NCBI GenBank assembly: GCA_900554775.1
Contig: USIK01000053.1
Location: 1-5,599 of the forward strand
Direction of reading: 5' to 3'
DNA: 5,599 nucleotides
Source of the DNA: an uncultured Oscillospiraceae bacterium
Lineage (GTDB): Bacteria; Bacillota; Clostridia; Oscillospirales; Acutalibacteraceae
Position 1 is the first letter of the stretch. The number at the start of each line of letters is the position of its first letter. Positions 1 to 4,645 of the stretch are shown here, in pieces. Position numbers and translations under genes: made by a program. A model generated the notes under the pieces. It was not told the DNA's origin and made no database searches. It saw nothing but the letters and a program-made list of their open reading frames with translations.

Positions 1-20
1 TACAAATATATATTTTTTTA

Positions 21-860
21 TCATATTTCAATTTCCCCCTCAAAAACTTTCGTTGCATTTCCTATTAAAAATACTTCTTCGCCGTAATTTACTTTGAGCT
101 TTCCGCCTCTTAAATGAACGGTGACGTCGGTTCCTTTTTCGCAAAAACCGTTTTCAACCGCTGCAATAACCGTAGCGCATGCGCCGCTGCCGCAGGCAAG
201 TGTTTCGCCGCTGCCGCGTTCCCAAACTCTCATCGTGATGTTGTTTTTATCCACAACGCTTGCAAACTCAACGTTAACCCCTTCAGGGAACATAGTATTC
301 GCTGAAAGCTGCGAGCCGATTTCTCTAACGTTCGCGGAATAAACCTCATCAAGGAATATAACGCAGTGAGGATTACCGACTGAAACGCAAGTTATTTCAT
401 ATTTATTCCCGTCAATGGTTATAGGCTCGCTCACGAGCTTTTCTTTATTTGCAACAACAGGAATCTCAGAAGGCTTGAAGCTCGGTTTGCCCATGTTAAC
501 CTTAACATTTGCTTCATTGCCGCTATTTTCGGTTATTTCAAGCGTTTTAACGCCACTCAAAGTCTCGATTTTTATGCTTTTTGGGTCTTTGCAAAGGCCT
601 TTATCAAAAAGATACTTAGCAACGCATCTGATACCATTCCCGCACATTTTTCCTTCGCTGCCATCTTTATTAAAAATTCTCATTTTAGCTTCTGCACAGT
701 CTGAAGGCTCAATCAAAATGATTCCGTCGCCGCCGATGCTCTTTCTTCTGTCAGAAAGAATCGTGCTGAGTCTTGCCGGGTTTTCAAGCAATTTCTCCAT
801 GCAATCTATGTAGACATAATCATTTCCGCAACCATGCATCTTAGTAAATTTAATTTTCAT
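21..860 (-). CDS. dapF: Diaminopimelate epimerase
   Basis: Cytoplasmic enzyme that interconverts LL- and meso-2,6-diaminopimelate, the last step before lysine and the source of meso-DAP for peptidoglycan. It is a full-length 279-residue protein, the usual size for the family. Both catalytic cysteines of this cofactor-independent racemase are visible: Cys73 in MCGNGIRC and Cys223 in ETLACGSGACA. The N-terminal KMHGCGNDY motif (residues 7-15), GGDGII (43-48) and the VGNPHCV segment (161-167) are also present. The ATG at 860 is supported by GGAGG at 867-871, six bases away; an overlapping ATG at 863-865 reads into a stop after two codons. It ends in TGA. A terminator-like hairpin and a promoter lie between it and yabR, so it probably begins a separate transcription unit. 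What follows it lies outside the window. Confidence 0.97.
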   Translation of the reverse strand: MKIKFTKMHGCGNDYVYIDCMEKLLENPARLSTILSDRRKSIGGDGIILIEPSDCAEAKMRIFNKDGSEGKMCGNGIRCVAKYLFDKGLCKDPKSIKIETLSGVKTLEITENSGNEANVKVNMGKPSFKPSEIPVVANKEKLVSEPITIDGNKYEITCVSVGNPHCVIFLDEVYSANVREIGSQLSANTMFPEGVNVEFASVVDKNNITMRVWERGSGETLACGSGACATVIAAVENGFCEKGTDVTVHLRGGKLKVNYGEEVFLIGNATKVFEGEIEI

Positions 861-866
861 TTCATG

Positions 867-871
867 CCTCC
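867..871 (-). promoter_or_regulatory. Ribosome binding site of dapF
   Basis: GGAGG on the minus strand, six bases before the dapF ATG at 860. It fixes that start over the overlapping out-of-frame ATG at 863-865. Confidence 0.85.
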
Positions 872-894
872 GTAAAATTTATATATACCCTTTA

Positions 895-923
895 ATTTTA
901 CACTCTTTGCAACTTATTTACAA
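895..923 (-). promoter_or_regulatory. Candidate sigma-A promoter of dapF
   Basis: On the minus strand, TTGTAA (918-923) is followed after exactly 17 bases by TAAAAT (895-900), matching the -35 and -10 consensus at 4/6 and 5/6 positions. Transcription would start near 888, leaving a leader of under 30 bases before dapF. The -35 box sits directly after the U-tract of the preceding terminator candidate, a common junction between two transcription units. A/T richness makes chance matches likely, so confidence is moderate. Confidence 0.5.
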
Positions 924-924
924 C

Positions 925-964
925 AAAAATAATCAGAGCACCATGCATTTATACATGATGCCCT
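925..964 (-). terminator. Probable intrinsic terminator after yabR
   Basis: In minus-strand RNA, positions 954-964 (AGGGCAUCAUG) pair with 935-945 (CAUGGUGCUCU). This gives an 11-bp stem with two G-U wobbles and an 8-base loop at 946-953. It is followed by GAUUAUUUUUG, with five U residues at 925-929. The hairpin begins about 30 bases after the yabR stop and ends just before the dapF promoter candidate. The wobbles, and the five bases (GAUUA) between the stem and the U-run, make it weaker than a textbook terminator. Confidence 0.6.
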
Positions 965-995
965 TGATAAGAGCTTATTTTAAATAATTTTAGTA

Positions 996-1400
996 CTATA
1001 TTCCATTTTTATGATTAACGCGGCCCTTTCTCGGCTCTGACTTCTTTTTGAAATCTAAGAGCTTATCGTCGCTTAATCTTTTGAACTTATTCATCATATC
1101 TTCAAACTTAGTTTCAGAGGCTTTCTTCCTCATTTCTTCGCGCTGAGCTTGCCTTCTTTCGCCTTCCTCTGAAAGGCGTTTGATCGAAAGTTCAATCTTG
1201 CCATTTTCGCCTATACCAACGATTTTAACCTTGACTTCCTGGCCTTCTTTCAAATGGTCTTCAACTTGCTTGACAAACCCATTTGATATTTCTGAAATGT
1301 GCACAAGGCCCGTTTTGCCGTTTTCAAGCTCAACAAACGCTCCAAACTTAGTAATTCGCGAAACCTTCCCACTCGCTATAGCTCCCACTTCGAGTTGCAT
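996..1400 (-). CDS. yabR: S1-domain RNA-binding protein, YabR-like
   Basis: Small cytoplasmic protein of 134 residues. Residues 4-75 form one S1 (OB-fold) RNA-binding domain: GAIASGKVSRITKFGAFVEL, then KTGLVHISEIS, a KEGQEVKVKIVGI strand, and GKIELSIKR. The remainder (76-134) is a highly charged tail with a FEDMMNKFKRLSDDKLLDFKK segment typical of clostridial members. The domain resembles the S1 domain of polynucleotide phosphorylase, but the protein stands alone and its precise role is not established. The ATG at 1400 is forced, because an in-frame TAG lies at 1407-1409. The site AAGGAGG (1413-1419) is strong but 12 bases away, slightly far. The gene lies 25 bases after divIC, the same neighbour as in Bacillus, and is probably cotranscribed with it. 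Confidence 0.9.
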   Translation of the reverse strand: MQLEVGAIASGKVSRITKFGAFVELENGKTGLVHISEISNGFVKQVEDHLKEGQEVKVKIVGIGENGKIELSIKRLSEEGERRQAQREEMRKKASETKFEDMMNKFKRLSDDKLLDFKKKSEPRKGRVNHKNGI

Positions 1401-1412
1401 AAAAAACTATTT

Positions 1413-1419
1413 CCTCCTT
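1413..1419 (-). promoter_or_regulatory. Ribosome binding site of yabR, long spacing
   Basis: AAGGAGG on the minus strand, a near-perfect match to the anti-Shine-Dalgarno sequence, but 12 bases from the ATG at 1400. An in-frame TAG at 1407-1409 rules out any closer upstream start, so the spacing appears to be real. Confidence 0.75.
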
Positions 1420-1425
1420 AAAATA

Positions 1426-1671
1426 TTATCTTACAACATTCTCATAAACTCTCACATTGCCCTGCGGCACTTCATTTTGAGACTCTGAATTTTCACCGGA
1501 GCTTTCTTCAGCTAATTTACCTGAAATCTCCTCATTTCTGCTTTTTTCGACCGCGATTTGCCCGTCTATTTCACTCACTTCCGCTTTTTTACCTTGCAAT
1601 TTCATAAAAAGGCTCACAAGCAAAAAAATTATGTATAAAACAAACAACACCAAACCAACCTTAAAAAGCAA
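1426..1671 (-). CDS. divIC: Septum formation initiator (DivIC/FtsB-like), 5' end disrupted
   Basis: Small bitopic division protein expected to pair with FtsQ/DivIB and FtsL in the divisome. The ORF as it stands runs 81 residues from a TTG at 1671. Residues 3-23 are a strongly hydrophobic membrane helix (FKVGLVLFVLYIIFLLVSLF), followed by a short polar, helix-prone stretch (24-57) expected to be a coiled coil. The TTG has no ribosome binding site in front of it. Upstream in the same frame lie TAA (1675-1677) and a well-placed ATG (1701), so the intact gene would have encoded about 91 residues with a basic N-terminus. The C-terminus is also reduced: the usual YIE-AREKLGY-like stretch is replaced by a Ser/Glu/Asn-rich segment before a VRVYENVV ending. 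Identity rests on architecture and the yabQ-divIC-yabR context. Whether it is translated by reinitiation, is a pseudogene, or reflects a sequence error is unresolved. Confidence 0.75.
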   Translation of the reverse strand: MLFKVGLVLFVLYIIFLLVSLFMKLQGKKAEVSEIDGQIAVEKSRNEEISGKLAEESSGENSESQNEVPQGNVRVYENVVR

Positions 1672-1674
1672 ATT

Positions 1675-1701
1675 TTACTTGGTTCTGAGTTTAAACTTCA
1701 T
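1675..1701 (-). other. Probable original 5' end of divIC, closed by an in-frame TAA
   Basis: ATG at 1701 opens eight codons reading MKFKLRTK, then TAA at 1675-1677, then Asn and the TTG that opens the divIC ORF, all in one frame. A basic N-terminus directly before the membrane helix is what a DivIC protein should have. A single T-to-A change in the stop (TAA to AAA, Lys) would restore a 91-residue protein. AGGGAAG at 1709-1715 sits seven bases before the ATG. The alternative is a short leader peptide that permits reinitiation at the TTG four bases past the stop. Confidence 0.6.
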
Positions 1702-1708
1702 ATTCTAA

Positions 1709-1715
1709 CTTCCCT
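1709..1715 (-). promoter_or_regulatory. Ribosome binding site before the divIC ATG at 1701
   Basis: AGGGAAG on the minus strand, seven bases from the ATG at 1701. It is a partial but well-spaced match and supports 1701, rather than the TTG at 1671, as the original initiation site. Confidence 0.5.
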
Positions 1716-1762
1716 ACAAGCAAATCTGTAATTAACACCGACCTTTTAAAGCTATTACTTTA

Positions 1763-1791
1763 ATTATGCAGTTAAAAATGTAAAAATTCAA
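1763..1791 (-). promoter_or_regulatory. Candidate sigma-A promoter of divIC-yabR
   Basis: Minus-strand TTGAAT (1786-1791) and CATAAT (1763-1768) are separated by exactly 17 bases. They match the consensus at 4/6 and 5/6. The predicted start near 1756 leaves a leader of about 55 bases before the ATG at 1701. The promoter lies in the 146-base gap between yabQ and divIC, by far the largest gap inside the yabP-yabR block. It would allow division gene expression in growing cells independent of the sporulation genes. Confidence 0.55.
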
Positions 1792-1847
1792 GTCTTTTTT
1801 TATTTTTGTGCAAAACTTATTAATTAATGTATTTTCATCAGATAAAA

Positions 1848-2231
1848 TTATTTAGTATCATCATTACTCTTAGAGAATTTCTTCAGAAGTTTGTTTTTCA
1901 AAGCCGCTATTTTAGATTTTACGAAATTAACCGTTTTATTCGAACATTTGTAAATAACCTCGCCAAGCGTTATGTGGTAGGCTATCCAGCCAATGCCCTC
2001 GCCCGCCAGAATATAAAACCGCGAGTTGCCGCTGTTAACACTCAGCACGAAAAGGAAAGTCACGCCGCCGCTTAAAATAAAATACAAAACATCTTGAATA
2101 AAAATCGCTATGTTCCTTGAATTTATAACCATGCGAATGATTCTGAAAATATCATATGCAAAGCCTAGGAACATTCCAAGAGCCAAAGAATAAACAAAAA
2201 TGAGAATTTGTGAAGTGAGAGATTCTTGCAA
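1848..2231 (-). CDS. yabQ: Spore cortex biosynthesis protein YabQ
   Basis: Integral membrane protein of 127 residues. In Bacillus subtilis YabQ is made in the mother cell under sigma-E and is needed for cortex formation; its biochemical role is unknown. Three hydrophobic segments are visible at about residues 7-27, 41-65 and 71-95. Family-typical motifs are GFAYDIFRIIR (23-33) at the end of the first helix, DVLYFI (47-52), and a SGNSRFYILAGEGIGW stretch (67-82). The tail (100-127) is rich in lysine and probably cytoplasmic. The TTG at 2231 gives the expected MQESLTSQ opening. An in-frame TGA at 2238-2240 excludes earlier starts, and the ATG at 2236-2238 is out of frame. The TAAGG site at 2242-2246 overlaps the yabP stop, so translation is probably coupled. 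Confidence 0.88.
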   Translation of the reverse strand: MQESLTSQILIFVYSLALGMFLGFAYDIFRIIRMVINSRNIAIFIQDVLYFILSGGVTFLFVLSVNSGNSRFYILAGEGIGWIAYHITLGEVIYKCSNKTVNFVKSKIAALKNKLLKKFSKSNDDTK

Positions 2232-2243
2232 AAAACATCAACC

Positions 2244-2543
2244 TTACTTAAATAATTTTGAAAAAAATCCTTCTGGGCCTTGCCCTTTTTCGCTGTAAGA
2301 AAGAGATGAAATTTTTCCTTCGATTTCTAAGTCCCCGAGATCTTCAAGGCAAAGCTTTTTAATGTTAAGGTTCTCGCCTTTTATGGTAAGCTCGCCCATG
2401 CTAGTCATTGCCTGAATTGTTTTGTCGTCGAAACTATCTACTGCCGTAACCCCGCTTATAACAAGCTGCTTCCTGCCTTCGAGCGTTAAATTATGCGGTA
2501 ACTTCGGGCATTTTTTCGTTTCTTCTCTTGAGCCTGTGTTCAA
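2244..2543 (-). CDS. yabP: Sporulation protein YabP
   Basis: Protein of 99 residues from the YabP/YqfC family. Bacillus subtilis YabP is a sigma-E-controlled, mother-cell protein required for spore cortex formation, with no known catalytic activity. Family hallmarks are HNLTLEGRKQLVISGV (17-32), DSFDD (36-40), MGELTIKGENLNIKKL (49-64) and EGKISSLSYSE (75-85), a repeated short beta-strand pattern. I start it at TTG 2543 because GGAGG (2553-2557) is nine bases upstream. The earlier in-frame TTG at 2552 touches that site and could not be used with it. There is no ATG or GTG before the conserved core. A 67-base gap separates it from the PLP enzyme gene, and yabQ follows at once. Confidence 0.9.
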   Translation of the reverse strand: MNTGSREETKKCPKLPHNLTLEGRKQLVISGVTAVDSFDDKTIQAMTSMGELTIKGENLNIKKLCLEDLGDLEIEGKISSLSYSEKGQGPEGFFSKLFK

Positions 2544-2552
2544 AATTATCAA

Positions 2553-2557
2553 CCTCC
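2553..2557 (-). promoter_or_regulatory. Ribosome binding site that sets the yabP start
   Basis: GGAGG on the minus strand directly abuts the TTG at 2550-2552 and stands nine bases before the TTG at 2541-2543. It therefore favours the second TTG and a protein three residues shorter than the longest reading. Confidence 0.75.
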
Positions 2558-2610
2558 AAAGAATTAAGAGACTTAAAAATATTTATGAATCAAACCTTTC
2601 AAAATAGCAC

Positions 2611-3798
2611 TTATTTATTAAAAATTTCTTCAATTGCGTTCATTATGCCAATTTTAGCGCAAGCAAAAATAGTTCCACCCTGAAGCCAAACTGCAAACGG
2701 CTCGCGAATCGGGCCGTCAGCCGAAAGCTCGATTGATGAACCGGAAATGAAGTTCCCCGCAGCCATAACAACCTGATTTTCATAGCCCGGCATATCCCAA
2801 GGTTCTGGGCAAACGAAAGAATCAACCGGCGAACCCTGCTGGATGCCTCTGCAAAACGAAACCAGATTTTTTTCGTTTCCAAGAACCACAGATTGCACAA
2901 TATCGGCGCGAGGATCAGTGCATTTCGGGAAGACTTCAAACCCCATGATTTCAAAAGCAGCGGAAGCAAAAACCGCGGTCTTTAAAGCTTCGCCCACAAC
3001 CGTGGGAGCATTATAAACGCCCATGAAAATATCCTTAAGGCCGTAAGGGTTAGCCCCGATTTCACGGCCTATTCCAGGAGCAGTCAGCCTGTAGCCGCAA
3101 AGCTCTACAAGGTCATGCCTGCCGGCGATGTAGCCTCCGCAGTTGGCAATTCCTCCCCCGGGGTTTTTTATGAGTGAGCCTATAATAAGGTCCGCGCCGA
3201 ATTCACTCGGCTCACGAGTTTGAACAAACTCACCGTAGCAATTGTCAACGATTGCCATAATGTTAGGGTCAACATTCTTAGCAAAAGAAATTATCTTGCC
3301 AATTTCTTCACATAAAAGAGAATCCCTCAGGCTGTAACCCCTCGAGCGCTGAATGTAAATAGCTTTAAAGCCGCTTTCGAGCTTTTCTTTTAGCTTTTCA
3401 TAATAATTTTCGCAGTCAAGATCTAAGTAATCAAAAGTAAAGCCAAACTCAGCAAGGGAACCGAAATTTTTGCCCTCGATAACGTCTTTCATTGTGTCAT
3501 AAGGGTTGCCCGTAACGCTAAGGATTTTATCCCCGGGCCTTAAAACGCCAAAAAGAGCCGTGCTAAGCGCATGCGTGCCACTAACGAAGCCCGCACCAAC
3601 CAGAGCATCTTCGGTTTTAAAAATCTTCGAAAAAAGTTCGCTTAATTTTTCTCTTCCGCGGTCACTGTAACCATAGCCGCTGGTTGGCATAAAATGGCTT
3701 TCGCTAATTTTGCTTTCAATAAACGCTTTCAAGACTTTTTGGGAATTTATTTCTTTTATTTTTTCAATTTCGCTGAATTTTTCTTTGCATTTTTGCAT
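2611..3798 (-). CDS. PLP-dependent methionine gamma-lyase / aluminium-resistance family protein (YnbB-like)
   Basis: Cytoplasmic fold-type I pyridoxal-phosphate enzyme related to Cys/Met metabolism lyases. Members are annotated as methionine gamma-lyase-like or aluminium-resistance proteins, but the true substrate of most, including this one, is not established. In 395 residues from ATG 3798 I see the family opening NSQKVLKAF (18-26), TSGYGYSDRGRE (39-50), the phosphate-binding SGTHALST (73-80), and the cofactor-contacting Asp185 in VDNCYGEF. The Schiff-base lysine is Lys211 in GSLIKNPGGGIANCGG. The C-terminal domain (about 255-395) includes GSPVDSF and QGGTIFACAKIG. The gene appears intact. 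The ATG has no well-spaced ribosome binding site, and the open frame continues upstream with family-like sequence, so the real protein is probably about 410 residues. Its place between ftsQ and yabP is unexpected; no metabolic partner is visible nearby. Confidence 0.9.
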   Translation of the reverse strand: MQKCKEKFSEIEKIKEINSQKVLKAFIESKISESHFMPTSGYGYSDRGREKLSELFSKIFKTEDALVGAGFVSGTHALSTALFGVLRPGDKILSVTGNPYDTMKDVIEGKNFGSLAEFGFTFDYLDLDCENYYEKLKEKLESGFKAIYIQRSRGYSLRDSLLCEEIGKIISFAKNVDPNIMAIVDNCYGEFVQTREPSEFGADLIIGSLIKNPGGGIANCGGYIAGRHDLVELCGYRLTAPGIGREIGANPYGLKDIFMGVYNAPTVVGEALKTAVFASAAFEIMGFEVFPKCTDPRADIVQSVVLGNEKNLVSFCRGIQQGSPVDSFVCPEPWDMPGYENQVVMAAGNFISGSSIELSADGPIREPFAVWLQGGTIFACAKIGIMNAIEEIFNK

Positions 3799-3843
3799 TG
3801 CTAAAGAAGCTGTTTCCTGCGTTTTTTCACTAAAATTAAAAAT
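3799..3843 (-). other. Probable N-terminal extension of the PLP enzyme, with ATT start
   Basis: The PLP enzyme frame stays open from its ATG at 3798 back to the ftsQ stop at 3865-3867. The 15 codons from ATT 3843 read (I/M)FNFSEKTQETASLA and run directly into MQKCKEKF. This gives the roughly 33-residue helical lead before the conserved NSQKVLKAF that I recall for this family; the ATG leaves only 17. No ATG, GTG, TTG or CTG exists in this stretch. ATT at 3841-3843 is the only well-placed codon known to initiate, rarely, in bacteria. Confidence 0.55.
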
Positions 3844-3850
3844 ATTAAAA

Positions 3851-3855
3851 ACCTC
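3851..3855 (-). promoter_or_regulatory. Ribosome binding site pointing to an ATT start
   Basis: GAGGT on the minus strand lies seven bases before ATT 3841-3843, optimal spacing. It is about 50 bases from the ATG at 3798, too far to serve it. It sits nine bases past the ftsQ stop codon. Confidence 0.5.
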
Positions 3856-3864
3856 ACTTTTATT

Positions 3865-4644
3865 TTATTTTTTTGATTCCAAGGTAAAGTAAGAACGGTT
3901 GTTTTCGCCCAGTTTGCTAAGGTCAAGCGTGCCGTTTTCTTCTTCACGTATTTTTTTAGTTAGAAGCTCATGGGCTGTCAACGCCTTGTAATCAAAATCT
4001 CTTTTTCCTCCGAAATTTATGGTAACTCTTCCGGCGTAATTTGCTGTAATGTTATTTTTATCGGAAATATCAAGCTGCTTTAGGCCATAAAGGCTGTTAA
4101 TTTCAAAGGAGTTAAGAGCTTCCTCTATTATTTTCTTATCGTCTTTATCTTCAAAAATTATTTCATTTTCTTCAGAAACTGAAAATTTAGCGCCCGCAAC
4201 ATCAATTATTTCCGGGGTTTGCTCTGATTTCTTTTCAAGAATCTTAAAATCTTTATTTATCAAAAAATATTCGTCGTTACTCACAAGAGAAGCCCTCGGC
4301 TTTGCGATCTGAGTTTCGATTTTAACGCTATTTGGCATTGATTTTATAACCTTTGCCGATTCAACATAAGGAAGCTCACGGCAAATTTTCTTTTCCGCTG
4401 ATTCAGTGTTCAAAAAAATTAAATTATCGCCTTTTTTTATTCCGGAAGCCTCGGCAATTTCTTCTTTATCATAATAAACGCTCCCGGTTGCATATATATC
4501 ACTGACTGCGAAAATAGCTCCAAGCAGCTTTGAAACCCCAAAAACCGCTAGGGAAACCACCATAACGGGAACAATAATTATAATTCCTCTGCCTATTAAT
4601 TTTTTTCTTCGCATTCTTGCCTTGTTTAATCGTCTTTTTTTCAT
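3865..4644 (-). CDS. ftsQ: Cell division protein FtsQ/DivIB
   Basis: Single-pass membrane protein of the divisome that forms a complex with FtsL and DivIC outside the membrane and regulates septal wall synthesis. Its 259 residues show the expected order. A very basic cytoplasmic tail (1-20, rich in Lys/Arg) precedes a membrane helix at about 19-45. A POTRA domain at about 46-118 contains FAVSDIYATGSVYYDKEEIAEASGIKKGDNL-type sequence and ELPYVESAKVIKSMPNSVKIE. A beta domain follows at about 119-235, including DEYFLINKDFKIL. The ATG at 4644 lies one base past the murA stop. The murA end (AGAAGAGAG) gives only a weak ribosome binding site, so translational coupling to murA is likely. ftsA and ftsZ do not follow. 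Confidence 0.92.
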   Translation of the reverse strand: MKKRRLNKARMRRKKLIGRGIIIIVPVMVVSLAVFGVSKLLGAIFAVSDIYATGSVYYDKEEIAEASGIKKGDNLIFLNTESAEKKICRELPYVESAKVIKSMPNSVKIETQIAKPRASLVSNDEYFLINKDFKILEKKSEQTPEIIDVAGAKFSVSEENEIIFEDKDDKKIIEEALNSFEINSLYGLKQLDISDKNNITANYAGRVTINFGGKRDFDYKALTAHELLTKKIREEENGTLDLSKLGENNRSYFTLESKK

Positions 4645-4645
4645 C

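Noticed and set aside
1..20. Short A/T-rich sequence after the dapF stop
   Set aside because: Too short to judge whether a terminator or a downstream gene follows.
415..813. Plus-strand open frame of 132 codons opposite dapF
   Set aside because: It is entirely antisense to a well-conserved dapF. Its residues are typical mirror translations of dapF codons, and no ribosome binding site or known motif is visible.
967..978. Inverted repeat ATAAGAGCTTAT downstream of yabR
   Set aside because: Only four or five A/T-rich base pairs with a tiny loop; common by chance here and much weaker than the hairpin at 935-964.
1426..1520. Frameshift hiding the usual DivIC C-terminal motif
   Set aside because: The two other minus-strand frames meet stops quickly and show no AREKLG-like residues.
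1675..1677. Alternative genetic code with TAA read as an amino acid
   Set aside because: murA, ftsQ, the PLP enzyme, yabP, yabQ and divIC itself all end normally in TAA.
1827..2075. Plus-strand open frame of 82 codons opposite yabQ
   Set aside because: It overlaps the conserved membrane protein YabQ, has no ribosome binding site and no recognisable domain.
3801..3857. 18-codon open frame from GTG 3857 to TAG 3801-3803, ending two bases before ATG 3798, like a leader peptide
   Set aside because: It has no ribosome binding site of its own, and the overlapping PLP enzyme frame shows family-like residues over the same bases, which explains the region better.
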